In this document: in pieces, positions 52,106-61,328 of the stretch
Numbering within the stretch: position 1 is the first letter of the stretch
How the letters are laid out: every line of letters begins with the position of its first letter
DNA from: CAWFGW01 sp963849955
GTDB taxonomy: Bacteria > Bacteroidota > Bacteroidia > Cytophagales > JAAEPT01
DNA length: 64,000 nt
Reading direction: 5' to 3'
NCBI GenBank assembly: GCA_963849955.1
Contig: CAWKJU010000013.1
Span: 1-64,000, forward strand
Made by a program: the position numbers and the translations under genes
The notes under the pieces: model-generated
Databases searched by the model: none
What the model saw: only the letters and a program-made list of their open reading frames with translations
What the model was told of the DNA's origin: nothing

Positions 52106-54199
52106 ATGAAAAAAATCTTTTTCTTATTAAGCTTTAGCCTACTTTTTATCCCGACAGTACATGCTGAAAAGTGGTTGAACTATACCAATAAAGATAACAT
52201 AATAGGTATGGCTATTAACAATGATAAAATATGGCTAGCAACCTCTTCAGGAGTTTTGGTGTGCGACTTAAATGGTAATTTTATAAGTGAGTTTACAAAT
52301 GCAGACAACCCTCTTTTAAGCAATATTTCTTCGGTTACTGTAGATTCCAAAGGACACTTATGGTTTGGGTCTATTCGAGGAGTATCAAAATTCGATGGTA
52401 AAAACTGGCTAAATTACACAACAAGTAACAGTGGGCTAATTAATCACTCAATTAAATCTATTCTAGAAGATAGAAATGGAAACATGTGGTTTGGAACAAA
52501 TACAGGTCTATCTAGATTTGATGGAATTAATTGGTTGAATTATACGAGCTCTAACAACTCTGAACTGCTATCAAATAGGGTTAACTGCATAGAGCAAGAT
52601 TATAAAGATGATTTTTGGTTTGGAACCCAAGAAGGAATTTTAAAATTTGATGGAGAAAATTGGACAAACTATACAACCGAAAATTCAGGTTTAATTAATA
52701 ATAAAATCAATACAATATTAGAAGATAGTAATGGGAACATATGGTTTGGAACCAGTTCAGGTATTTCTAAATTTAACGGAACTGATTGGGTCAGTTATAA
52801 ATCAGAAGAGACAGGTTCAACAAATGAGAACATAAGAACAATACTTGAAGATAGTTATGGAGATATCTGGTTTGGATCATATAGCGGAGGAGTTAAGTTT
52901 GATGGAACTACTTGGATAAATTACAATACAGAAAACTCTGGTTTAAACAGCAACGTAGTTAATTCAATCACTGAAGATCAAAACGGAAATATTTGGTTTG
53001 GAACCAATTCAGGTATTTCTAAAATTCATTCAGAAACTTGGACAAATTACAAGAATATAAACGAAAAATTTTCTGGCTACGGAGTATGGTCAATAATAGA
53101 AGATACTCAAGGTGATCTTTGGTTTGGCAAAGATCAGGGAGGAATCACAAAATTTAATGGATCAAGTTGGACAGACTACAACTATCAAAACAATGAACTT
53201 ATTAGTGGAAGAATTCATTCAATCATAGAAGACAGTTCAGAAACCCTTTGGTTTGGAACACAAACAGGGCTCTTGAAATATTCTGATACCACATTTAAAA
53301 AATACACAACTGAAAATTCAGGAATAATCGGTAATTGGATAAAATCTTTAGACATAGATACTAATGGGGTTCTCTGGGTTGGAACTGGTGATGGTGTTTC
53401 AACATTCGATGGGGAAAACTGGGTTAATTACACCTCAGATAATAGTGGTCTAGTTTATAATTCAATTCAGTCAATCCTAGAAGATAATGAAGGAAACATG
53501 TGGTTTGGAACAAATGGGGGTATATCTAAATTCGATGGCATTAATTGGTTAAATTATACAAAATTCAACTCAGAGTTACTCTCAAATGATATTAAATGCA
53601 TAGAACAAGATACTCAGGGTAGGCTTTGGTTTGGTACTTCTGATGGTGTATCAGTATTAAATGGTAATGAGTTTATTAATTACTCTAACTCTAACTTTAG
53701 CTCAAATAATTACAGCGTAGCTTCGATTCTTGAAGATAGTAATGAAAATATGTGGTTCTGCACTTTCGGTGGAGTCACAAAATTTGATGGAACAGAATGG
53801 TTCAGGTATACTAGTTTTAATTCTGGATTAGTTAATAACGAAATTAGATCAATATATGAAGATAGAAATGCGAATTTATGGTTTGGAAGTTGGGTAGGAA
53901 TATCTGTTTTAATAAATGAAAATATTACTTCAGTTGAAAATATAATATTCAAAGAAGATAGTCGAACATTTTCTTTTTCCCCTAACCCCATTAGTGACAA
54001 GTCCGAAATCAAATTTAATAACATAGGGCTTATGTCAAGTTTAAAAATTTATGATTTATCTGGTTCAATAATTCTAGAAAAAGAGACTTCTGAAAACCAA
54101 TTCACTCTTCTGAAAAATGAATTTAAAAAAAACGGTTTATATTTATTTCAACTTTTCAGTAATAACGAAGTTAAAAGCGGAAAAATTCTAGTAGAATAA
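52106..54199 (+). CDS. Two-component-regulator-type propeller protein with T9SS tail
   Basis: The 697-residue protein has a signal peptide (about 1-20), then about 13 repeats of 42-44 residues with the consensus SIIEDSNGNIWFGTNSGISK, FDG and NWVNYT, which form Reg_prop beta-propeller blades, probably two propellers. The last 75 residues are a type A T9SS sorting domain (FSFSPNPISDKSEIKFNNIG, LKIYDLSGSIILE, KNGLYLFQLFSNNE). It lacks the sensor-kinase part that usually follows such blades, so it is a secreted or surface propeller, not a hybrid two-component sensor. Blocks at 52480-52602 and 53493-53613 are close copies, pointing to internal duplication. Ligand unknown. Confidence 0.85.
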   Translation: MKKIFFLLSFSLLFIPTVHAEKWLNYTNKDNIIGMAINNDKIWLATSSGVLVCDLNGNFISEFTNADNPLLSNISSVTVDSKGHLWFGSIRGVSKFDGKNWLNYTTSNSGLINHSIKSILEDRNGNMWFGTNTGLSRFDGINWLNYTSSNNSELLSNRVNCIEQDYKDDFWFGTQEGILKFDGENWTNYTTENSGLINNKINTILEDSNGNIWFGTSSGISKFNGTDWVSYKSEETGSTNENIRTILEDSYGDIWFGSYSGGVKFDGTTWINYNTENSGLNSNVVNSITEDQNGNIWFGTNSGISKIHSETWTNYKNINEKFSGYGVWSIIEDTQGDLWFGKDQGGITKFNGSSWTDYNYQNNELISGRIHSIIEDSSETLWFGTQTGLLKYSDTTFKKYTTENSGIIGNWIKSLDIDTNGVLWVGTGDGVSTFDGENWVNYTSDNSGLVYNSIQSILEDNEGNMWFGTNGGISKFDGINWLNYTKFNSELLSNDIKCIEQDTQGRLWFGTSDGVSVLNGNEFINYSNSNFSSNNYSVASILEDSNENMWFCTFGGVTKFDGTEWFRYTSFNSGLVNNEIRSIYEDRNANLWFGSWVGISVLINENITSVENIIFKEDSRTFSFSPNPISDKSEIKFNNIGLMSSLKIYDLSGSIILEKETSENQFTLLKNEFKKNGLYLFQLFSNNEVKSGKILVE

Positions 54200-54210
54200 A
54201 TTTCTGGTTC

Positions 54211-54237
54211 TCTGTTTGTAATAAACAGATTTTTTTT
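54211..54237 (+). terminator. Terminator after the propeller gene
   Basis: TCTGTTT, loop GTAAT, AAACAGA followed by eight T. Confidence 0.9.
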
Positions 54238-54526
54238 GATCAAAGCAGGGGGAGATACTCTTAATTTCCAATTCACCACATTTTAAAGACAATAATTATA
54301 TGATTCACAAGTTTTTAACCGAAAAAAAAATATGTGAATTAAAGATTCTTATTAAAACTAAACTACACTTGAATACACATTTTATTTCCTTTTCACATTT
54401 CCTACCGCTTTATGTATCACAAAACTAAACTCTCTTAGTATAACAAAAACCACAGGCCCATAAGATATTATAACCATTTTTTAAAATAGCTCTCTCTTTT
54501 TTATACTTTTTTAATTATCTATTCCC
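54238..54526. other. Gene-free stretch upstream of the B12 riboswitch
   Basis: About 290 A/T-rich bases with no gene, no repeat and no clear hairpin. A possible -7 box TACCTTCG (54527-54534, one mismatch to TAnnTTTG) ends the stretch and would start the riboswitch transcript. Confidence 0.45.
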
Positions 54527-54569
54527 TACCTTCGTCCCGATAAGTTCTTTACTTTATTTCTTTATCAAC

Positions 54570-54755
54570 CAGTACAGGTTTCTGATGAAAATCAGAAATA
54601 ATAGGGAATCGTGTGAAAATCACGAGCTGTCGCGCAACTGTAACCTCGTCTCAAGTTAATTTTGAGAAAAAATTCTATTCATTGATGCCATTGCTCCGCT
54701 TGCGGGGTGAGAAGGCGAATAGCAACCGAGGAAGTCAGGAGACCTGCCTTTACTG
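54570..54755 (+). promoter_or_regulatory. Cobalamin (B12) riboswitch upstream of metE
   Basis: The conserved elements occur in order: ACAGGT near 54575, AGGGAATCGTGTGAAAATCAC at 54603-54623 (split by the family's GGAA and GTG/CAC arms), GCTGTCGCGCAACTGTAA at 54626-54643, GAAGGCGAATAGC near 54711 and the B12 box AGTCAGGAGACCTGCC at 54733-54748. In a B12-replete cell such elements switch off metE, the cobalamin-independent methionine synthase, because the B12-dependent enzyme MetH can take over. The 180 bases between the aptamer and the ATG hold two small hairpins (54816-54829 and 54878-54893) but no T run, so translational control or an undetected mechanism is more likely than termination. Confidence 0.93.
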
Positions 54756-54937
54756 AATTGACAATGCTTTCGCGGTCTGAAGCAATCGTCAGGTAGATAA
54801 ATCATCGTTTTCCAGGGACAAGTGTGTCCTTACCTCCATGATATCCCCTTCCTGAAGATTCTCCTTTCTTATCCTAAAGCATTGTGAAATGCTGCAGAGA
54901 ACTTTTAACTAATTGTTTTACTTAAAGTTAAAAGAAC

Positions 54938-57262
54938 ATGCAAACGCACATTCTAGGTTATCCGCGAATTGGTAACCACCGAGAACTCAAAAAAGCCTGC
55001 GAAAGTTATTGGGCTGGAAAAAGCACCCTTCAACAACTCCTAAGGACAGGGGAAGAAATCAGACTTTTCAACTGGAAGCTACAACAGGAGCTTGGAGTTG
55101 ATTTGATACCCTGTAATGATTTTTCATTCTATGATCAAGTGTTGGACTTAGCACTAACAGTTGGAGCTATTCCTGAACGCTACCATGAGGTTATCATGGA
55201 CAAAGACAATACTGAAACAGATTTGTATTTTGCCATGGCGCGTGGTTATCAAAAAAAGGGACTGGATATTACCGCTATGGAAATGACCAAGTGGTACGAT
55301 ACCAACTATCATTATATTGTTCCTGAGTTTCTTAAAGATCAACAATTCAATCTTTTTTCTAACAAAATTGTTAACGAGTTTCATGAAGCGAAGCGAGCTG
55401 GCATAAAAACGAAACCTGTCATCATAGGACCTGTTTCATTTTTATTGTTAGGGAAAGAAAAAGAATCAGGCTTTCATAGAATTGATTTATTAGACAATCT
55501 TCTTCCTGTTTATTTCAACTTATTAGACGAGCTAGAGAAAGCAGGAGCAGAATATATACAACTCGATGAAGCCTGTTTGGCAACTGACTTATCTGTAAAA
55601 GAACAACAGGCTTTGAAAAGCGCTTATGGAGAAATTAAACGACAATTCCCGCAACTGAAAATCATCTTAGCAAATTACTTTGATTGTTACGGAAACAACT
55701 TAGAAACAGCGTTATCGCTCCCTGTACACACCCTTCATTTGGACGTAGTCCGATGCCCTTCGCAGCTAAAGGACATTTTCAGTTCAGGAAAACTATCTCA
55801 CCAAATGCATTTATCTTTAGGTGTTATTGATGGTCGAAATATCTGGATTAATGATTTTCAACAATCGCTTGATCTAATTACCGATGTGATAGAAAAAATA
55901 GGGGAAGAACGTGTGAGTATCGCAACGTCCTGTTCGCTACTACACGTACCTTGCGATTTAGCATCTGAAACCGATGAAAGATCATTAACAAAAGAAATAA
56001 AGCAGTGGTTAGCTTTTGCAAAACAGAAAGTAGAGGAGTTAGTAAGCTTAAAAAAAATCATAGAGGGTAAAGAAGATACAACTGCATTAAGAGAAAATAA
56101 TAGTGTGGCCATACAAAACAGAAAAGCTTCTTCGCTTATTCATAACTATGAAGTAAAACAACGTGTTGCTGCTATTGCTAATAAATCTATTAATCGAAAT
56201 AACTCCTTTGAAAAAAGAAAGGCTATTCAGAAAGAAAAATTAGGCTTACCGCTATTTCCGACCACAACAATTGGTTCTTTTCCTCAAACAACAGAAGTAC
56301 GGAGCTGGAGAGCTAATTATAAAAAAGGTAATCTCACTGAGGAACAATATGTTCAACTCTTAAAAGAAGAAATAAAAGAAAGTATTGAATGGCAGGAATC
56401 CACCAAAATTGACGTTTTAGTTCATGGTGAGTTTGAACGAAATGACATGGTTGAGTACTTTGGTGAGCAACTTTCAGGTTTTGCCTTTACCCAAAATGGT
56501 TGGGTACAAAGCTATGGTAGTCGCTGCGTGAAACCTCCGATAATCTATGGTGATGTAAACCGCCCAAAAGCCATGACAGTAGGCTGGACTACCTATGCTC
56601 AATCGTTAACCGAAAAGTTGATGAAGGGAATGCTTACTGGACCAGTAACTATTTTACAATGGTCATTTGTACGGAATGATCAACCGCGTTCGGAAACGAC
56701 TACACAAATTGCTTTGGCCATTCAAGACGAAGTGCTCGACTTAGAAAAGGCGGGTATAAAGGTGATTCAAATAGACGAACCAGCTATTAGGGAAGGATTG
56801 CCATTAAAACAAACTGATTGGAAATCGTATCTGGAATGGGCAATTCGATGTTTCCGAATTTCTTCCTTTGGAGTCAAAGATGAAACACAAATTCATACGC
56901 ACATGTGTTATTCTGAGTTTAACGACATCATTGAAAACATTGCCGCGATGGATGCGGATGTTATTACGATAGAAACCTCTCGCTCGCAAATGGAATTACT
57001 GGATGCCTTTGTGGATTTTAACTATCCAAACGACATCGGTCCTGGGGTTTATGACATTCACTCACCTCGGGTGCCTTCAAGAAAAGAAATGGTCGATTTA
57101 TTGGAAAAAGCGATGGCATTAATTCCAGCAGAACAACTTTGGGTCAACCCTGATTGCGGTTTAAAAACCCGTCACTGGGAAGAGACAAAACTCGCCTTGA
57201 CAGAAATGGTAGCTGCTGCTCAACAGATGAGGGAGTTTGTTACAAAAGGTCAATTTGTTTAA
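54938..57262 (+). CDS. metE: Cobalamin-independent methionine synthase
   Basis: The 774-residue enzyme transfers the methyl group of methyltetrahydrofolate triglutamate to homocysteine. The N-terminal half begins MQTHILGYPRIGNHRELKKA; the catalytic half starts near residue 445 (LPLFPTTTIGSFPQTTEVRS). The zinc ligands are visible in IHTHMCYSEF (His, Cys), the following Glu-rich strand and NPDCGLKTR near the end. The upstream cobalamin riboswitch shows B12 repression. Confidence 0.97.
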   Translation: MQTHILGYPRIGNHRELKKACESYWAGKSTLQQLLRTGEEIRLFNWKLQQELGVDLIPCNDFSFYDQVLDLALTVGAIPERYHEVIMDKDNTETDLYFAMARGYQKKGLDITAMEMTKWYDTNYHYIVPEFLKDQQFNLFSNKIVNEFHEAKRAGIKTKPVIIGPVSFLLLGKEKESGFHRIDLLDNLLPVYFNLLDELEKAGAEYIQLDEACLATDLSVKEQQALKSAYGEIKRQFPQLKIILANYFDCYGNNLETALSLPVHTLHLDVVRCPSQLKDIFSSGKLSHQMHLSLGVIDGRNIWINDFQQSLDLITDVIEKIGEERVSIATSCSLLHVPCDLASETDERSLTKEIKQWLAFAKQKVEELVSLKKIIEGKEDTTALRENNSVAIQNRKASSLIHNYEVKQRVAAIANKSINRNNSFEKRKAIQKEKLGLPLFPTTTIGSFPQTTEVRSWRANYKKGNLTEEQYVQLLKEEIKESIEWQESTKIDVLVHGEFERNDMVEYFGEQLSGFAFTQNGWVQSYGSRCVKPPIIYGDVNRPKAMTVGWTTYAQSLTEKLMKGMLTGPVTILQWSFVRNDQPRSETTTQIALAIQDEVLDLEKAGIKVIQIDEPAIREGLPLKQTDWKSYLEWAIRCFRISSFGVKDETQIHTHMCYSEFNDIIENIAAMDADVITIETSRSQMELLDAFVDFNYPNDIGPGVYDIHSPRVPSRKEMVDLLEKAMALIPAEQLWVNPDCGLKTRHWEETKLALTEMVAAAQQMREFVTKGQFV

Positions 57263-57271
57263 CTAATTATT

Positions 57272-57314
57272 AAGATTGCTTCAGCAATAGCTGGAGCAAT
57301 CTTTTATTTTTTTA
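57272..57314. terminator. Terminator after metE
   Basis: AAGATTGCTTCAGC, loop AATA, GCTGGAGCAATCTT form a 14-bp stem with one G-T pair, followed by TTATTTTTTT. It overlaps the stop codon of the convergent porin gene and may serve both. Confidence 0.92.
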
Positions 57315-58659
57315 ACCCTTTCAGAACATCAAAAGCAAATGAAAAGTCTAACCTTATTTCTGGATAAGCAACCATTTCTCCATTAACTTGTTGAGCATGT
57401 AAACTACCATCAAATTTTATAGCTACTTCAGGTTGTGGTCGATATAGCAACCCTAAAGAAGGTTTATAAAATACTCCATCATCACTTACCCCTGCCTCAT
57501 TATCTCCTCCAAATCTTTTGTTTTGAATAATTTCCGGATGCGACATGTAATCAAAAAATACATAGGGTACAAATTGTCCAACCCTTGTTTGAATATCATA
57601 ACCTAGTCGTACATACCATGTTTTGGCTACATAGGAGGTGTGTTTAACAATGTCTGACTCCGTCAACACCTCGTTAGTTTTATCACTATTTTCACTTAAA
57701 AACCGTTTTCTTTGACTTTCAGATATTGTCGCATTTTTAACAATATCAAGTGTTTTGGTAGCATCTCTAATGGCATCATGAGGAGACAAATACATCTCAC
57801 TCTGTAATAAAATATTCCCTATTTTTTTTTCTACGAACAACCCAAACACATAAAACCGATCAGTCTGCATCCATGATAACACTCCCCCTTCAGATATTGG
57901 GTTTAGATCATTAATGATTGGAGAAACATTACCTCCTGATAGAAAGCCCGAAGTTCCAACAATCAGATTATTATCATCAGATTTAAATCGAAAATCCCAA
58001 CCTAAAGGTATTACAGACTTACGTGGCCCTCCTTCCCCATTTTCTGTACTTAAAAAATAACTAATTTGATTTCCTCTTATAGGGATTGCACCATGTAATG
58101 CGAAAGAGGTAGTTCGGGTTAAAAAAAGATGGTCATTATCAAATAATTCTGGAGGTTCTATACCAATGAAGGTAGGAATCTGATCAAGCTTACTATTATA
58201 GAGACCAAAATTTCGATACATTTTTCCAATTCGAATTTGAAAAAAATCTTTTATCAAAAAATTCCCATAGGCATTTCTAATTTCCAATACTTCGGATCCA
58301 TTATGAGCGAGATTAAAAAAAATACTGATTTTATTCGATAAGTTTTGACTTCCGTATATATGAAAGTTCTGTACCGGTGACCAATTAATTGGCCCATTTT
58401 CAAAAACTCTATTTCCTTCTTCCGTAATTTGAGGAGCATCGAAAACTTGTTCAACATTGGCATTGATAAACCCATAACATGAAAATGCCTTGTCGGTATT
58501 TTCAATATTCAATTGTAACAACTCATCGAGAGTCATATCAAAAAGATTATCTAGTTCAAGATTCTCAGCGTTTGTACTGATATCAGATTTGTTATTTTGA
58601 CCATATAAAAAAAATGAAGTTAAAAATATCGTGACTATGGTTAGAACATTTCCTCTCAT
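57304..58659 (-). CDS. Porin-like outer-membrane protein
   Basis: The 451-residue protein has a signal peptide (about 1-21), the N-terminal helix LDNLFDMTLDELLQLNIEN seen in many Bacteroidota outer-membrane proteins, and a barrel-like body with aromatic strands (SFALHGAIPIRGNQISYFLS) that ends with Phe/Lys-rich FAFDVLKGLKK. It resembles phosphate-selective porin O/P-type proteins only in overall plan. Substrate unknown. It lies between metE and the divergent CWC-DUF5522 and DUF71 genes, so a link with B12 or its salvage is possible but not shown. Confidence 0.7.
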   Translation of the reverse strand: MRGNVLTIVTIFLTSFFLYGQNNKSDISTNAENLELDNLFDMTLDELLQLNIENTDKAFSCYGFINANVEQVFDAPQITEEGNRVFENGPINWSPVQNFHIYGSQNLSNKISIFFNLAHNGSEVLEIRNAYGNFLIKDFFQIRIGKMYRNFGLYNSKLDQIPTFIGIEPPELFDNDHLFLTRTTSFALHGAIPIRGNQISYFLSTENGEGGPRKSVIPLGWDFRFKSDDNNLIVGTSGFLSGGNVSPIINDLNPISEGGVLSWMQTDRFYVFGLFVEKKIGNILLQSEMYLSPHDAIRDATKTLDIVKNATISESQRKRFLSENSDKTNEVLTESDIVKHTSYVAKTWYVRLGYDIQTRVGQFVPYVFFDYMSHPEIIQNKRFGGDNEAGVSDDGVFYKPSLGLLYRPQPEVAIKFDGSLHAQQVNGEMVAYPEIRLDFSFAFDVLKGLKK

Positions 58660-58733
58660 AGCCGCTTAGTTATGTCCACTGTTATAATCAACAAAAAATT
58701 CACATTTGACCTCATTAACTTCATATTTGTAAA

Positions 58734-59078
58734 ATGAACAACTGCATTATCTGCCAACAAAATTTTGAATGTGAAGTAAATAATAAAAATTGCTGGTGTC
58801 TATCATTACCTCGTATTTTAGAAATTTACACTATTTCATGTTTATGTAAAAATTGTTTAGAGAAAAATATTCAAAATAAAATCGCTTCAATACTTCAAAA
58901 GTTCAAACAAACAAATTGTAATGAAGCAGTTACATTTAAAGATTTACCCGTACTCATGCAATATGACTACACAATAGAAAATGGTCTTTGGGTCTTTACT
59001 TCCTGGTATCATTTGCGAAGAGGTTATTGCTGTGGCAACGGGTGTCGAAATTGTCCTTATGAAAAGAGTATTGAGTAG
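58734..59078 (+). CDS. Cysteine-rich CWC domain fused to DUF5522
   Basis: The 114-residue protein has an N-terminal cysteine-rich CWC domain (CIICQQNFEC, then CWC at about 20-22 and CLCKNCLEK at about 36-44) and a C-terminal DUF5522 (YTIENGLWVFTSWYHLRRGY and CCGNGCRNCPY). Each half should bind a metal, probably zinc. Bacteroidota often have the two modules side by side, and the function is unknown. It lies 121 bases before the DUF71 gene on the same strand. Confidence 0.85.
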   Translation: MNNCIICQQNFECEVNNKNCWCLSLPRILEIYTISCLCKNCLEKNIQNKIASILQKFKQTNCNEAVTFKDLPVLMQYDYTIENGLWVFTSWYHLRRGYCCGNGCRNCPYEKSIE

Positions 59079-59199
59079 AGAGATTTTAGTAATGAGAAAT
59101 GTAAAACCAAGACAAAAAGTATAAGGAATAAAGTACAACGAATAATTTCAAAAAGTCTTATTACATTGTACTTAATACTCTGTACTCAATACTAAAAGC

Positions 59200-59937
59200 A
59201 TGCACAAATCACTATTTAACTGGAGTGGAGGAAAAGACTCTTCTTTAGCCCTTTATCACCTTTTAAAAGACCCCTCCTATTCCGTTGAAAAACTATTAAC
59301 TACCTTAAACAACAATTACAAGCGCATATCTATGCACGGTGTTCGGGAAGAATTACTCGATGAACAAGCCAACCAATTAGGCATTTCTCTTCATAAACTT
59401 TATTTACCGGATCAACCGAGTATGGCAGACTATGAAACACTCATGTCCGATACTATGAGCATTTTTAAGAACGAAGGTTTTACTCACAGTATTTTTGGAG
59501 ATATTTTCTTGGAGGACTTAAAAAAATACCGAGAAGATAAATTACACGCGAAAGGCTTTCAAGCACACTTCCCTATGTGGAAACGAGATACGAAAGAATT
59601 GATACATGAATTTATTGACCTTGGTTTTAAAACAGTTTTAGTATGCATAAAATCAGATTTACTTCCCAAAGAGTTTGCAGGGAGAATTATTGACAAAGAA
59701 TTTTTAAAAGACTTACCTAAAAATGTGGACCCATGCGGTGAAAATGGCGAGTTTCACACCTTTGTGTTTGATGGACCAATTTTTAAAAAACCAATTCCTA
59801 TTCAAATTGGAGAAACTGTATTCAAAACGTATGATTCTCCTGAATCCTCGGAAGAGACATGCGATGGTAGCACTCCCAAAGACACGGGTTTTTGGTTTAC
59901 CGAATTAACTCATTCTAAATTAAATACATCCAAATAA
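59200..59937 (+). CDS. DUF71-family ATP pyrophosphatase (B12-salvage type)
   Basis: The 245-residue protein is an adenine-nucleotide alpha hydrolase of the Dph6/DUF71 family. The PP-loop is NWSGGKDSSLALYHL (7-21) and the C-terminal family motif is GENGEFHTFVFDGPIF (about 181-196). The eukaryotic and archaeal branch amidates diphthine on EF2, which bacteria lack. A bacterial branch has been linked by genome context to B12 salvage, and as I recall it carries GENGEFHT where diphthamide ligases have an EGGE-type motif. Its place beside a B12-regulated metE fits that, and an amidation or nucleotidyl step on a corrinoid is the reasonable guess. Confidence 0.82.
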   Translation: MHKSLFNWSGGKDSSLALYHLLKDPSYSVEKLLTTLNNNYKRISMHGVREELLDEQANQLGISLHKLYLPDQPSMADYETLMSDTMSIFKNEGFTHSIFGDIFLEDLKKYREDKLHAKGFQAHFPMWKRDTKELIHEFIDLGFKTVLVCIKSDLLPKEFAGRIIDKEFLKDLPKNVDPCGENGEFHTFVFDGPIFKKPIPIQIGETVFKTYDSPESSEETCDGSTPKDTGFWFTELTHSKLNTSK

Positions 59938-60256
59938 TTCTGGCTTTTCTATAGTTAAACGTAGACATCAGTACAACTAAGCCTACTAACAAATAGATCA
60001 CATATTCCAATTGTATTTTTATCAATAAACTCAAAACTAATACTATTGCCATTTCAGCAACACCAAGTCCATAACTCACATACATAGCTCCAATAAAATA
60101 GCCTGGCTCTTTTTCAAACTTATATCCGCATTGAACACATGCTGTATTCATGACTGGTGTTTTAAATAAAAAAGCATTTCCTTTAGATTGGAACACTTCC
60201 CCATTTCCACATTCAGGACATTTTTCATGAATTACGCTTTTTATTAATGTTGCCAT
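59915..60256 (-). CDS. DUF983 membrane protein
   Basis: The 113-residue protein has an N-terminal zinc-ribbon-like pair of motifs (CPECGNGEVF at 13-22, CVQCGYKFE at 40-48) and two membrane helices (about 53-105, with YFIGAMYVSYGLGVAEMAIV split over the first). This is DUF983, of unknown function, common in Bacteroidota and alphaproteobacteria. It overlaps the DUF71 gene end by 23 bases in convergent orientation. Confidence 0.86.
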   Translation of the reverse strand: MATLIKSVIHEKCPECGNGEVFQSKGNAFLFKTPVMNTACVQCGYKFEKEPGYFIGAMYVSYGLGVAEMAIVLVLSLLIKIQLEYVIYLLVGLVVLMSTFNYRKARIIWMYLI

Positions 60257-60353
60257 CTTACCCCTGTTTATCTATACAAATATGTCATATTGAATTATAT
60301 TTTCTTTTATAATAAAGTTTCTAATATTTGTATTATTCAGACATAATTGACAA

Positions 60354-61247
60354 ATGAAAAAAATAGAAGTTTTAAAAATAAATCAGTTTAAAGATGTTAC
60401 TAAAACTGAAGGTTTTTATTTTAACAATTTTAAAGATCATTTTCATATCCATCAAAAAGCCATTTCTATTCCTCATAAACATGACTTTTTCTTAACCGTG
60501 TTATTTACCAAAGGATCAGGAATTCATGAAATCGATTTTAATAGTTATGAAATAAAGCCTAGAAGTATATTTCTACTCAACCCCGGACAAACCCATTATT
60601 GGGAACCTTCAGAAGATACTGAAGGATTTGTGTTTTTTCATTCAAAAGACTTTTTTGATATTGGCTTTAATAAGCATTCTGTTTTTGATTTCCCTTTTTT
60701 TTCCTCTTTACTCAACCCTTCGGTTTTGTACTTACACCCTTCAAGTGACGAAAAGATCAAATCTTATTTTCAAGAACTACAAATTGAATATGCCCATGAA
60801 AACAGCTTTAAAAAAGAAAAAATAACTGCTTTATTAGATTTACTCTATATTGAGTTAAGTCGAGTTTACCCTCATACACTAAGCAACTATGTTTTAAAAT
60901 CAAATACCCTTACTCAGCACTTAAGGCAATTAGAACAACTCATTGAAGAAAAGTACAAAACAGATAAATCTCCCGCTTCTTACGCTGACATGTTAAACAT
61001 TTCTGCCAGACACCTTAATAGACTTACTCGTGAATCGCTTGGCAAAACGACTACCCAACTCATCACTGAACGTATTATATTAGAAGCCAAGCGCATACTG
61101 GTACACAACAACGATTCTTTAGCCAATATTGCTTATACACTCGGTTATGAGGATTATGCTTATTTTTCACACCTTTTTAAAAGATGGACAGGGTTTACTC
61201 CTTCTGAATTTACTCGTAAGTATAAATCCTCTAAAACTCATTCGTAA
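60354..61247 (+). CDS. AraC-family transcription regulator
   Basis: The 297-residue protein has an N-terminal cupin sensor domain (about 30-110, IPHKHDFFLTVLFTKGSG and HEIDFNSYEIKP) and a C-terminal AraC pair of helix-turn-helix motifs (about 195-290: SYADMLNISARHLNRLTRES and DSLANIAYTLGYEDYAYFSH). It lies alone, divergent from DUF983 and convergent with the BNR propeller gene. The ligand and targets are unknown. Confidence 0.92.
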   Translation: MKKIEVLKINQFKDVTKTEGFYFNNFKDHFHIHQKAISIPHKHDFFLTVLFTKGSGIHEIDFNSYEIKPRSIFLLNPGQTHYWEPSEDTEGFVFFHSKDFFDIGFNKHSVFDFPFFSSLLNPSVLYLHPSSDEKIKSYFQELQIEYAHENSFKKEKITALLDLLYIELSRVYPHTLSNYVLKSNTLTQHLRQLEQLIEEKYKTDKSPASYADMLNISARHLNRLTRESLGKTTTQLITERIILEAKRILVHNNDSLANIAYTLGYEDYAYFSHLFKRWTGFTPSEFTRKYKSSKTHS

Positions 61248-61276
61248 CAAGAAATTCGAACCTAATATTTAATAAC

Positions 61277-61312
61277 AAAGACACCTCTCCAATCCTGAAG
61301 AGGCGCCTTTTA
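61277..61312. terminator. Probable bidirectional terminator
   Basis: AAGACACCTCT and AGAGGCGCCTT pair over 11 positions with two A-C mismatches, loop of ten bases, followed by TTTTAG. It lies between two convergent genes. Confidence 0.55.
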
Positions 61313-61328
61313 GTTCACAGCTAAAAAA

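Noticed and set aside
52106..54199. Short tandem repeats as a repeat array
   Set aside because: They are codon-level repeats of about 130 bases that encode propeller blades.
59200..59937. Diphthamide synthesis enzyme
   Set aside because: Bacteria lack EF2 diphthamide and the GENGEFHT motif with the B12 context points to the other DUF71 branch.
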